DNA of 39,156 nt from JBDKVA01 sp039679375. Its GTDB lineage: Bacteria > Bacillota > Clostridia > Acetivibrionales > DTU013. The notes beneath the pieces are model-generated. The model did no database searches. It was not told the origin of the DNA and saw only the letters and a program-made list of their open reading frames with translations. Positions 15,382 through 23,514 of the stretch are shown here, in pieces. The translations under genes and the position numbers were made by a program. Location: positions 1 to 39,156 of the forward strand of contig JBDKVA010000204.1 of assembly GCA_039679375.1 (NCBI GenBank). The letters run 5' to 3'. The stretch's first letter is position 1. Every line of letters starts with the position of its first letter.

Positions 15382-17364
15382 ATGATAAGCGGCGGTATTT
15401 ATCAAATTTATGCCGGTACACAGCGGCAGAATGGCGGTCATTATATGGTGCTCATTCCTTCTCCAAGAAAATTGACCCCAAAAGAGGGTTTCTTTTATAT
15501 TACGAATGCTACGGAGATACTGCTGGATATATCCTGTGACTACACGGATTTTAAGGCTTCTCTGGAGCTTCGGGATGAGATAGTTCGATTTACGGGCATG
15601 CGTGTTTCAATCATAAAGGGACCATACGGGGGGAGTCAGTCCGCTTCGGCATATCAGAAAGCCGGTATCGGATCGGCAAACAATTTAATATACCTGATCA
15701 AAACACCGTCTATCGCCGATTCTACACTTCGGCCGTCCTATAAGCTTAATGTCCGGGATAATCTGATCGAAATCATGGGTAATGGCAAAGATGGCTTGTT
15801 CTATGGCATACAGACAATGCGCCAGCTTATCCGAAATGGCTTATCTGCTATCCCCTGCGTTGAAATAGAGGATTACCCGGATTTTGAAAACAGAGGATTC
15901 TACCACGATATTACCAGAGGGAAAGTGCCCACGCTGGAAACCCTCAAGGAGCTTGCCGACCGGCTGTCCTTCTATAAAATCAACCAGCTGCAGCTTTATA
16001 TAGAGCATTCCTTTGCATTCAGGAAACACAGCGAAATATGGATGGACTCAGACCCCGTCACGGCGGAGGAAATACTTGTTTTTGATGAATACTGCAGGGG
16101 GAAAAATATAGAACTTGTGCCATCCCTGTCAACCTTCGGACACCTGTATCATGCATTGATCTCTGAATCCTTCAGGCACTTGAATGAGTATGAAGAGATC
16201 CCCGATAGGCCATTTCTATGGACAGACAGAATGTCGCATTATACCCTCGACTCATGCAATCCCATGAGCCTGCAGTTCGTCAGGGATATGATCGATGAGT
16301 TTGTGCCGCTGTTTACGTCGGACAAATTCAATATTTGCTGTGATGAAACCTTTGATCTGGGACAGGGAAGAAATAAATCACTTGCGGATGAAATCGGGAA
16401 AGGCAAGCTCTACTTGTACTTTGTCAAGAATATCATAGAACATGTAAAGTCCCATAAAAAGACAGTTATGATGTGGGGCGATATTTTACTAAAGCATCCT
16501 GAAGTACTTAAAGACGTACCGGAGGATGTTATCCTGCTGAACTGGGATTACAGTCCCGGCGCTCAGGAGACCGGAGTAAGGCTTATAGCAGAGACCGGGC
16601 TTTCGCAGTATGCATGCCCGGGAGTACATGGCTGGAACAAGCTGGTCAACGATATGGATGCAGCAAATAAAAATATCAGCGCCATGATTGCACATGCCGC
16701 GAAATATCATGCACAGGGAATTTTAAACACGGATTGGGGAGATTTCGGGCATGTCAACTTCCTGGGCAACTCTATTCCGGGAGCTATATTTGGAGCCGGC
16801 TTGTCCTGGAATGCAGAGGATTTGGGAAAACCCTCCGATGAAGAGATATCAAAGCTTGAATACGGAGACAGGACCGGGAGGATCGTATCGCTTCTGCGTG
16901 AACTTTCGAGACAGCCTATAGTCGAATGGGATACAATTGTGCTCTGGTATTATTCGATTATCGGGATGGATGTGGAACACTACGGCTATAAGGACCATCA
17001 TGTGAAAAAGATGCTTGGCGGCGAAGAGAATAAAATCAAATCGGCTTATAATAAAATCCGCGAGCTTGAAAGAGAATTATCAGCTCTTGCCGCTTCTATT
17101 TTTGGGGAGAGGAGACAGGACGTCACAGAATTTCTTGTCTCAGCAGACGGATTAGCTCTTTTGCAGGCGCTGCTTCTGGTTATTAAAAAGAATTTCCTGG
17201 GGCAAAAGGATACCGGCCTGATATTCAGCCCGAAAGAACTGGCGGAGAAGCTGGAGTATTGGTTTACCGGCTACAAGAAAGCCTGGCGCGGCAGAAACAA
17301 GGAGAGCGAGCTGTTCAGGATAAAGGACGCGGTAATAGGTATCTGCAAGCTATTGAGGGGATAG
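15382..17364 (+). CDS. Glycoside hydrolase family 20 (beta-N-acetylhexosaminidase-like)
   Basis: The 660-residue protein has an N-terminal GH20b-like domain (about 20-150; NLIEIMGNGKDGLFYGIQTM), then the catalytic barrel (ENRGFYHDITRGKVPTLETL, LSTFGHLYHALISE) with the adjacent Asp321-Glu322 in NICCDETFDLGQG as the probable catalytic pair. The C-terminal 160 residues are helical. No signal peptide is visible, so it should act in the cytoplasm on imported N-acetyl-hexosaminides. The usual GGDE motif is replaced by CCDE, as in a divergent GH20 branch. ATG 15382 has GGGAGA nine bases upstream; a later ATG (15445) is possible. The gene is monocistronic. Confidence 0.82.
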   Translation: MISGGIYQIYAGTQRQNGGHYMVLIPSPRKLTPKEGFFYITNATEILLDISCDYTDFKASLELRDEIVRFTGMRVSIIKGPYGGSQSASAYQKAGIGSANNLIYLIKTPSIADSTLRPSYKLNVRDNLIEIMGNGKDGLFYGIQTMRQLIRNGLSAIPCVEIEDYPDFENRGFYHDITRGKVPTLETLKELADRLSFYKINQLQLYIEHSFAFRKHSEIWMDSDPVTAEEILVFDEYCRGKNIELVPSLSTFGHLYHALISESFRHLNEYEEIPDRPFLWTDRMSHYTLDSCNPMSLQFVRDMIDEFVPLFTSDKFNICCDETFDLGQGRNKSLADEIGKGKLYLYFVKNIIEHVKSHKKTVMMWGDILLKHPEVLKDVPEDVILLNWDYSPGAQETGVRLIAETGLSQYACPGVHGWNKLVNDMDAANKNISAMIAHAAKYHAQGILNTDWGDFGHVNFLGNSIPGAIFGAGLSWNAEDLGKPSDEEISKLEYGDRTGRIVSLLRELSRQPIVEWDTIVLWYYSIIGMDVEHYGYKDHHVKKMLGGEENKIKSAYNKIRELERELSALAASIFGERRQDVTEFLVSADGLALLQALLLVIKKNFLGQKDTGLIFSPKELAEKLEYWFTGYKKAWRGRNKESELFRIKDAVIGICKLLRG

Positions 17365-17387
17365 AGATGTCTTAAAGCTGGCTATTG

Positions 17388-17417
17388 GTCCGGCTTTGAA
17401 CAGTAGTGCCGGATTGT
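17388..17417 (+). terminator. Weak terminator-like hairpin after the GH20 gene
   Basis: GTCCGGC (17388-17394) pairs with GCCGGAT (17408-17414) and TTGTTT follows. The loop is 13 bases. Confidence 0.4.
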
Positions 17418-17466
17418 TTGAGCTTGCAGTATTTTATTACAATAATATTACAATTGCAAAAAACAT

Positions 17467-17495
17467 TTGCACTATTTTGAAATATCTAGTATATT
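17467..17495 (+). promoter_or_regulatory. Sigma-A-type promoter of the ABC exporter operon
   Basis: TTGCAC (17467-17472), a 17-base spacer, then TATATT (17490-17495). Transcription would start near 17502, giving a leader of about 400 nt before the first exporter gene at 17904. Confidence 0.65.
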
Positions 17496-17544
17496 AGACT
17501 ATGTGCTCATGCACGTTAAATCTATCAAAAAGGAGGCCGCGAGA

Positions 17545-17634
17545 ATGTCAGCAATAAATATCATGGTAAGCGCTGTAAATTACATATTTCGCAAAACTGA
17601 ATTCGCGGCCTGTGAATCTGCTACTCAAAGTTAA
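17545..17634 (+). CDS. 29-residue upstream ORF, probable leader peptide
   Basis: ATG 17545 follows AAGGAGG (17530-17536) with eight bases between, one of the best ribosome sites in the window. It encodes MSAINIMVSAVNYIFRKTEF and then AACESATQS, ending at TAA 17632. No homologue is recognised and it is too short to be an enzyme. It lies about 45 bases after the predicted transcription start and its codons overlap two of the leader's pairing segments. By analogy with bmrB, the leader peptide before the Bacillus bmrCD multidrug exporter, its translation may report ribosome stalling by antibiotics (inference). Confidence 0.68.
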   Translation: MSAINIMVSAVNYIFRKTEFAACESATQS

Positions 17635-17654
17635 CTATTTAGCCCGTTTGAGTC

Positions 17655-17689
17655 AGACCATAGGTGCAAAAGCTTATGGTCTTATTTAT
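17655..17689 (+). terminator. Possible intrinsic terminator inside the ABC leader
   Basis: AGACCATA (17655-17662) pairs with TATGGTCT (17675-17682) and TTATTTAT follows. It lies 21 bases after the leader-ORF stop, where an attenuator terminator would be expected. The stem is only moderately GC-rich. Confidence 0.5.
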
Positions 17690-17903
17690 GTCCGGCAATT
17701 TTCTGCTTTCCAGGAGTGAATTCCGATATACAGGAAGCTATAAGCTACTTAAGTATCAATCAGCAACTTTCGTAGTAACTTATTGCCGCGAAACTAATAA
17801 AAAACAAGAAAATGATTTCACATTCGCGGCAATAGGTACATTCGTTGGGTTGTGGGCGGCAGCCCACATTGGATCTATATTAGAGGAGAATGGAGGGACA
17901 GCT

Positions 17904-19703
17904 TTGAAAAGTTTAAAATTACTTTTAAAATTCATGGAAGGAAATAAAATGATATATCTGGGCGCCACTTTATCCATGTGCCTGGCAACCCTTTTTACCA
18001 CAGCAATACCGATAGTAATGAGGACAATAATTGACTCTGTAATCGGCAAGGAACCTATGGCGCTGCCGGAATGGATTACTGAACGGATTCAGCAGGCAGG
18101 CGGAAGGGAAATGCTTGTTGGAAACCTTTGGGTTGTATGTGGGGCGCTTGTAGCATTGACTGCATGCCAGGGAATTTTTCAATTTTTTAAGGGAAAGCTT
18201 GTGGCTGTAGCAGCTGAGAATTCCGGAAGAAATATACGCGACAGACTGTACAACCACCTGCAGCATCTGCCTTATGACTATCATGTAAAAGTACAGACAG
18301 GAGACATTATTCAGCGCTGCACTTCCGATGTTGAGACGGTCAGAAGTTTTGTTTCCGGCCAGTTTATTGAAATGATACAGTCAATCATTTCGTTCGCATG
18401 CGTACTCACGGTAATGCTCTCAATAAACGCTGCCTATACTGCTGTTTCACTGATAATGGTACCGTTCATATTAGTATTTACCGTAAAATTTTTCACAAGT
18501 ATGAAGAAAATCTTTAAGCTTACAGATGAGGCTGAAGGCAGCATGTCTTCAACCTTGCAGGAAAACTTCACGGGAGCGCGTGTTGTAAGAGCTTTCGGTG
18601 CTCAAGCCTTTGAAATAGACAAATTTGAGGGAAAAAGCAGAGGGTACAGAGACCATATACTTGAAATAGTCCACCTGATGTCCAATTTTTGGTCCAGCTC
18701 GGATCTTCTATGTATGCTCCAGTTCGGTGCAGTACTGCTGGCGGGTGTCTATATGACGACCTCAGGCAGCATCACTCTCGGAACCATGACAGCCTTTTCA
18801 ACGCTGGCAGGTATGCTTATCTGGCCGGTCCGGCAGCTGGGACAGATATTATCGTTCATGGGACAGTCCTTTGTGTCTCTTGGCCGGCTGCAGGAAATTC
18901 TCGATACGGCGCCTGAACACGCAGAGGAGAATGAATTTGAACCAAAGGTAAAAGGTGATATCGAATTTGACCATGTTCATTTTGAATATGAAGAAGGCAA
19001 GCCTGTGCTGGATGATGTGTCTTTCCATATCAAAAAAGGAAAGACAGTAGCAATACTGGGAGCGACAGGGTCGGGAAAAAGCTCATTAGTCCACCTGCTG
19101 CTGAGGCTATATGATTACTCGAAGGGTTCCATTAAGCTTGATGGCGTGGAAATTAGAAATATCAATAAGAAATGGCTGAGGAGAAATGTCGGGATTGTTC
19201 TTCAGGAACCGTTTCTATTTTCGAAGTCGATAAAGGAGAATATTGGAATAGCAAAGCCTGGCGCACAGGAAAGTGAGATCTTTGCTGCCTCTGCAACTGC
19301 CTCGGTGCACAGTACCATTGAAGAATTTGAAAATGGCTATGAGACAATGGTTGGAGAAAGGGGTGTAACCCTTTCCGGAGGACAAAGGCAGAGACTGGCT
19401 ATTGCCAGAACAATCATCAGGGATGTGCCGATACTTATTTTCGATGATTCACTAAGTGCTGTAGACATGGAGACGGATGCTGCGATAAGGAGGGCTTTGA
19501 AAGAGAGAAGAAAAGATGTAACCACCGTTATTATTTCGCATCGAATAACCACCCTTGCCGAGGCGGATGAAATATTTGTGCTTGAAGACGGCAGGATTAA
19601 GCAACGCGGAACACACGAGCAATTAGTAGCTCAGGAGGGACTGTACAGAAGGGTTTGGTACATACAGAACTCCCTTGAAGAAGAGCTTGCCGATATTGTT
19701 TGA
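17904..19703 (+). CDS. Multidrug-type ABC exporter half, degenerate-site subunit (BmrC/LmrC-like)
   Basis: The 599-residue protein has an N-terminal six-helix membrane domain (about 20-320) and a C-terminal ATPase. Walker A is GATGSGKSS (from residue 386), the signature LSGGQRQ, and Walker B ILIFDDSLSAVD. The residue after Walker B is Asp515 instead of the catalytic Glu, the mark of the non-catalytic half in heterodimeric exporters such as TM287/288, LmrCD and BmrCD. The start chosen is TTG 17904 with GGAGGG five bases upstream; the frame is open further back but without a ribosome site. It pairs with the next gene 28 bases downstream. Substrates would be drugs or lipids. Confidence 0.9.
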   Translation: MKSLKLLLKFMEGNKMIYLGATLSMCLATLFTTAIPIVMRTIIDSVIGKEPMALPEWITERIQQAGGREMLVGNLWVVCGALVALTACQGIFQFFKGKLVAVAAENSGRNIRDRLYNHLQHLPYDYHVKVQTGDIIQRCTSDVETVRSFVSGQFIEMIQSIISFACVLTVMLSINAAYTAVSLIMVPFILVFTVKFFTSMKKIFKLTDEAEGSMSSTLQENFTGARVVRAFGAQAFEIDKFEGKSRGYRDHILEIVHLMSNFWSSSDLLCMLQFGAVLLAGVYMTTSGSITLGTMTAFSTLAGMLIWPVRQLGQILSFMGQSFVSLGRLQEILDTAPEHAEENEFEPKVKGDIEFDHVHFEYEEGKPVLDDVSFHIKKGKTVAILGATGSGKSSLVHLLLRLYDYSKGSIKLDGVEIRNINKKWLRRNVGIVLQEPFLFSKSIKENIGIAKPGAQESEIFAASATASVHSTIEEFENGYETMVGERGVTLSGGQRQRLAIARTIIRDVPILIFDDSLSAVDMETDAAIRRALKERRKDVTTVIISHRITTLAEADEIFVLEDGRIKQRGTHEQLVAQEGLYRRVWYIQNSLEEELADIV

Positions 19704-19731
19704 CGCACGATGAGATAGGAGTTGATAAATA

Positions 19732-21570
19732 ATGCAATTTGACGAACAGGAATATAGTAAGGAGTTTGATATATCACTTTGGAAGAAGCTCCTGAAATAC
19801 ATATCACCATACAAGAAGGATCTGATAATCCTGCTTTCATTTTTGGTTGCAATAGGTGCGATTGATGCGATATATCCGTTGTTTACGAAATTCGCAGTGG
19901 ATAAATTCATTGCAGCACAGTCGCTTGCCAACTTTGCGCCCTTCTGTGCGGCACTTGCAGCCAGCGCCGTAATGCAGGCCATTAATGTTAAGTTCATGAT
20001 AAAGTATTCAGGCAAAATAGAAGCGAGTGTGCCGCATGATTTAAGAATGCTTGCCTTTAAGAAATTGCAGGAACTGCCGCTGACATACTATGACCACACG
20101 CCTACAGGCTGGCTTATGGCTCGCATGACCTCCGATATAAAAAGACTGGGGACCAGCGTGTCATGGCACCTTGTTGATATGGTGTGGGCGATATCGATCA
20201 TGTTCATCATGATGATACTTATGTTTATAGTAAACTGGCTGCTTGCATTAATTGTACTCGCAGTACTGCCGTTCCTGGCCGCTATCAGTTTCTATTTCCA
20301 GAGCAGGATACTGAAGAAATACCGGGAAGTGAGAAAGCTTAATTCTCACGTGACGAATGCTTTCAGCGAAGGTATCATGGGAGCCAAGACCATTAAGACA
20401 ATGGTAAGGGAAAAGGAAAGCCTGGATGAGTTTTCTGCGCTCACAAATGAATTCCGTGAGTACTCGGTAAAATCGGCGACACTTTCATCACTGTATACAC
20501 CGGCTATCATTCTGATGGGGAGTATTGCAACGGCCCTTGTGCTCTGGAAAGGCGGTTCAGGTGTGCATATGGGAAGCGTCAGTCTTGGGACTTTACTGGC
20601 TTTTGTTTCGTATACTGCACAGTTTTTCGAGCCCGTAAAACAGTTCGCGCGGGTTTTCAATGAAATGCTGTACTCTCAGGCTTCTGCTGAACGCGTATTC
20701 TCTCTGATTGAGACTAAGGCTGATATTATCGACAGCGGTGAAGTAGTAGAGAAATACGGGGATATGTTCAGCTCCTCCCGTGATAAATGGCCGGAATTCA
20801 AGGGCCGTATACGCTTTGACAATGTATCGTTCTCGTATAAGGACGGCGATAATGTGCTTGAGGATTTCAGCCTTGACATAAGAGAAGGTGAAACAATTGC
20901 ACTTGTTGGTGAGACAGGGTCGGGTAAGACAACGATAGTAAACCTTGCCTGCCGTTTTTATGAACCCACCAAAGGGTCAATATTGATAGATGGGGTTGAC
21001 TACCGGGAAAGGCCGCTTCTGTGGCTTTATTCAAACCTGGGATACGTACTTCAGGAACCTCATCTGTTCAGTGGAACGGTAAAGGACAACATTGCATACG
21101 GAAGGCTGGATGCAAAGGAAGAGGATATCATCCATGCCGCAAAGCTTGTGAATGCGCATGAATTTATAATGAAACTGGAAAAGGGCTATGATACCGAAGT
21201 CGGCGAGAGGGGAAGCAGACTTTCTACGGGACAGAAGCAGCTGATTTCCTTTGCCCGTGCGATATTGGCAAACCCACGAATGTTTGTACTTGACGAGGCT
21301 ACTTCGTCAGTTGATACCGAAACTGAACAGCTTATACAGGAAGCCATTCATACGGTACTCAGCGGAAGAACCAGCTTCATTATCGCACACAGATTGTCAA
21401 CCATCCGTTCGGCAGACAGAATTCTCGTAATCGAGAAAGGCAGAGTTGTTGAAGAGGGTACACACAAGCAGCTGCTGCACAAGAAGGGATATTATTACAG
21501 GCTTTACACCAACCAGTTCATGGAGGAGCAACAGGGCAAAATTTACGATGAAAAGCTGCAGATTGTATAA
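19732..21570 (+). CDS. Multidrug-type ABC exporter half, catalytic subunit (BmrD/LmrD-like)
   Basis: The 612-residue partner also has an N-terminal membrane domain and a C-terminal ATPase. Walker A is GETGSGKTT (from residue 393), and Walker B FVLDEATSSVD keeps the catalytic Glu522. The signature is LSTGQKQ, with Thr replacing a Gly. In a heterodimer this altered signature faces the degenerate Walker B of the first subunit, so one site is fully active and one weak, as known for this class. A linker extension (residues of about 335-355, EVVEKYGDMFSSSRDKWPEF) precedes the ATPase, typical of BmrD-type halves. The ribosome site AGGAG lies about ten bases before ATG 19732. Confidence 0.92.
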   Translation: MQFDEQEYSKEFDISLWKKLLKYISPYKKDLIILLSFLVAIGAIDAIYPLFTKFAVDKFIAAQSLANFAPFCAALAASAVMQAINVKFMIKYSGKIEASVPHDLRMLAFKKLQELPLTYYDHTPTGWLMARMTSDIKRLGTSVSWHLVDMVWAISIMFIMMILMFIVNWLLALIVLAVLPFLAAISFYFQSRILKKYREVRKLNSHVTNAFSEGIMGAKTIKTMVREKESLDEFSALTNEFREYSVKSATLSSLYTPAIILMGSIATALVLWKGGSGVHMGSVSLGTLLAFVSYTAQFFEPVKQFARVFNEMLYSQASAERVFSLIETKADIIDSGEVVEKYGDMFSSSRDKWPEFKGRIRFDNVSFSYKDGDNVLEDFSLDIREGETIALVGETGSGKTTIVNLACRFYEPTKGSILIDGVDYRERPLLWLYSNLGYVLQEPHLFSGTVKDNIAYGRLDAKEEDIIHAAKLVNAHEFIMKLEKGYDTEVGERGSRLSTGQKQLISFARAILANPRMFVLDEATSSVDTETEQLIQEAIHTVLSGRTSFIIAHRLSTIRSADRILVIEKGRVVEEGTHKQLLHKKGYYYRLYTNQFMEEQQGKIYDEKLQIV

Positions 21571-21581
21571 TCTGCAGCTTT
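21552..21581 (+). terminator. Terminator hairpin overlapping the end of the ABC operon
   Basis: AAAGCTGCAGAT (21552-21563) and ATCTGCAGCTTT (21570-21581) form a perfect 12-bp stem with a TGTATA loop. The stop codon of the exporter gene lies inside. The T-run is short (TTTC). Confidence 0.65.
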
Positions 21582-22049
21582 CTGCGCAGAAATAAAATAA
21601 TCTTATTCAATTCGCAAATATTCGAATTGCGTATTGAAAATACATTGAAATATAACCTCGAAATTTGTTGAAAAACAGTTTCGTATATGATAATATATCG
21701 AGCAGTAAGATATCTTTAAATGTGGTACAGAGATGCCGACAAGATGTTTATTCAAAGTATGGTTATGCAGCAATTTATGTATAGCCTTAAGCGGAGCAAA
21801 ATATGATCTTGTCTGGAATGTCAGGCAAGATTTATTTATGCACAGAGCGCCGAAGTGTAATTTGTCGCTTAAGCGCTTCACAGTGGAAGTGAATTCCACA
21901 GTGAAGCAAGCGACCGGTGCTCGCACGACGAGCAGGAAGGGCAGAATAATTGATTCCCTCCTTCTCGATTTAAACAAACAGCTGTGATGCATCTATCTAT
22001 TTGATCTGTGCCCGGGTAAAAATAATAATTTATCAAGGGGGATGTTATT
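21582..22049 (+). other. Structured upstream region of the uracil/xanthine permease gene
   Basis: No believable gene lies in this 468-base gap. A promoter candidate is at 21668-21696. The transcript would begin near 21703 and carry a leader of about 345 nt. Within it are ATCTTGTCTG/CAGGCAAGAT (21806-21831), a long hairpin with outer arms GTCGCTT (21864-21870)/AAGCGAC (21908-21914) and 14-base inner arms (21875-21888 with 21894-21907, one mismatch), and TGCTCG/CGAGCA (about 21918-21934). Before the promoter, CAATTCG/CGAATTG (about 21606-21629) forms another hairpin. No purine-riboswitch core, T-box or clear PyrR site was recognised. Confidence 0.6.
21668..21696 (+). promoter_or_regulatory. Sigma-A-type promoter before the permease gene
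   Basis: TTGAAA (21668-21673), a 17-base spacer, then TAATAT (21691-21696). A fair match. Confidence 0.45.
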
Positions 22050-23432
22050 ATGGCAAGAAATGAACAGGCAATCGGATATCTGCCCGATGAGCGGCCGCCA
22101 ATATGGAAGCTGCTTCTTTACGCTATCCAGCAAGTCATCGTTATGTTTCCGGCAACGGTTGCCGTAGCAATCATCACAGGCTTCCATATCTCAACGACAA
22201 TCTTTGCGAGCGGTCTTGCAACAATATGCTTTATCCTTGTTACCGGCAGAAAAATTCCGCTATATTATGGCTCAAGTTTTTCATATGTTGCTGCGATCGG
22301 CAGCCTGATGGCTTCTGACGCACTTGCCGGAGCATCCCTGAATGATAAAATTGCAGTGGCGCAATTTGGAATCATGATGTCCGGTCTGGTGTCCATAGCT
22401 GCAGGATTCGTAGTAAAACGCTTTGGAAGGGAATCCATTGAGAAGGTTCTTCCGGCTTCGATCACAGGACCTATTGCGATGGTGATCGGCCTTACGCTTG
22501 CGGGGACCGCTCTGCGCGATGCGGCGTCCATTGCCATTGATACGGCGGGTACAGTCGCGGTGGCGGAATCACAAGTTGCGCTGGCGAGCAATCTGGCCTG
22601 GATCATTTCCCTGGTTACCCTGATTTCGACAATTCTCCTCTCGGTCTATCTGAAAGGTTTTCTGGGTCAGCTCCCACTGCTGCTCGGACCGATTCTAGGC
22701 TGCATTACAACATTTATTATCAAGCTCACAACCGGAATCGATCTCTTCAAGGTGCTGCCCGATGCGGCAAACAGCGGGATTTTTGCACTTCCTGTATTCA
22801 CATTCCCCAAAGTATCGTGGATGGCTGTTGCCGCTATTATGCCGATAGCGATCGCAACGATACCGGAATCAACCGCGCATGTTTTCCAGCTCGATATTTA
22901 TGTAAATGATCTTGCAAAGAAAAAAGGGACCGGCAAAAAGTATAATATTGCTGAAAAGCTGGGGCTTAACCTGATTGGCGATGGTATCGGCGATATCGTT
23001 TCCGGCTTCGTCGGAGGACCTGCCGGAACAAACTACGGTGAAAACATCAGCGCGATGGCGATCACAAGGGTATTTTCCATACCGGTCCTGATTGCAGCTT
23101 CGATCATTGCCATGGTTATTGCATGCTTTACACCTCTTGTAAATGCGATTTATTCCATCCCGGCTTCTGTAATCGGCGGTCTGGAAGTATACCTTTTCGG
23201 CGCCATTGCAGCGCAAGGCGTTGCCATTATGGTCGAGAAAAAAGTCGACCTGTTCAGTTCCAAAAATATAGCAGTTATCGCAACGATTATGATCATCGGA
23301 CTTGGCGGACAGTATGGATTCGGAGGGAACATCCCGTTCTTCGGATTGGAAGTCCCATGTATTGCAGGCGCAGCGATATTCGGAATCCTTCTCAATCTGG
23401 TATTGAGCATAGGAGAAAAAAAGAAGGCTTAG
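22050..23432 (+). CDS. Uracil/xanthine permease, NCS2 family
   Basis: The 460-residue membrane protein belongs to the nucleobase:cation symporter-2 family (UraA/PbuX). It begins IWKLLLYAIQQVIVMFPATV and has about 12-14 hydrophobic segments. Conserved blocks include PLYYGSSFSYVAAIGSLM (first half-helix motif), ATIPESTAHVFQLDIYV with the Glu that binds the base, and GFVGGPAGTNYGENISAMAI. It should import uracil or xanthine across the cell membrane with protons. ATG 22050 follows AAGGGGG. The long structured leader suggests control at the RNA level. No nucleotide-salvage neighbours help to choose between uracil and purines. Confidence 0.88.
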   Translation: MARNEQAIGYLPDERPPIWKLLLYAIQQVIVMFPATVAVAIITGFHISTTIFASGLATICFILVTGRKIPLYYGSSFSYVAAIGSLMASDALAGASLNDKIAVAQFGIMMSGLVSIAAGFVVKRFGRESIEKVLPASITGPIAMVIGLTLAGTALRDAASIAIDTAGTVAVAESQVALASNLAWIISLVTLISTILLSVYLKGFLGQLPLLLGPILGCITTFIIKLTTGIDLFKVLPDAANSGIFALPVFTFPKVSWMAVAAIMPIAIATIPESTAHVFQLDIYVNDLAKKKGTGKKYNIAEKLGLNLIGDGIGDIVSGFVGGPAGTNYGENISAMAITRVFSIPVLIAASIIAMVIACFTPLVNAIYSIPASVIGGLEVYLFGAIAAQGVAIMVEKKVDLFSSKNIAVIATIMIIGLGGQYGFGGNIPFFGLEVPCIAGAAIFGILLNLVLSIGEKKKA

Positions 23433-23463
23433 CGAAATCACTTATTTGGCGCAAGATTTCGCT
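23431..23463. repeat. Inverted repeat after the permease gene
   Basis: AGCGAAATC (23431-23439) is perfectly complementary to GATTTCGCT (23455-23463). It precedes the terminator at 23483. Confidence 0.45.
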
Positions 23464-23482
23464 ATGGTCCATGAGTAAAAGA

Positions 23483-23511
23483 AAAGGCAGGCGAACAAAT
23501 CGTCTGCCTTT
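23483..23511. terminator. Bidirectional terminator between convergent genes
   Basis: AAAGGCAGGCGA (23483-23494) pairs with TCGTCTGCCTTT (23500-23511), with one G-T pair. T-runs occur on both strands. It serves the plus-strand permease and the minus-strand MATE gene. Confidence 0.85.
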
Positions 23512-23514
23512 AAT

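Larger units (their letters stand above)
17535..17868 (+). ncRNA. Attenuator-like leader RNA with mutually complementary segments
   Basis: Four segments can pair in alternative ways: A GGCCGCGA (17535-17542), B TTCGCGGCC (17602-17610), C TATTGCCGCGAA (17781-17792) and D TTCGCGGCAATA (17823-17834). A:B is 8 bp, B:C 8 bp, C:D a perfect 12 bp, and A:D 7 bp. A overlaps the ribosome site of the 29-codon ORF and B lies inside that ORF. Other hairpins are ACTCAAA/TTTGAGT (17623-17653, spanning the ORF stop), AGACCATA/TATGGTCT (17655-17682) and TGTGGGC/GCCCACA (17851-17868). This is the layout of a translation-coupled attenuator; the mechanism is inferred. Confidence 0.62.

Noticed and set aside
17664..17903. 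80-codon upstream extension of the first ABC exporter gene
   Set aside because: The frame is open but has no ribosome site at its start, runs through the hairpin leader, and GGAGGG lies exactly before TTG 17904.
21603..21992. Overlapping plus- and minus-strand frames of 84 and 129 codons before the permease
   Set aside because: Both run through strong hairpins, lack ribosome sites and match no family, so they are probably chance frames in a structured leader.
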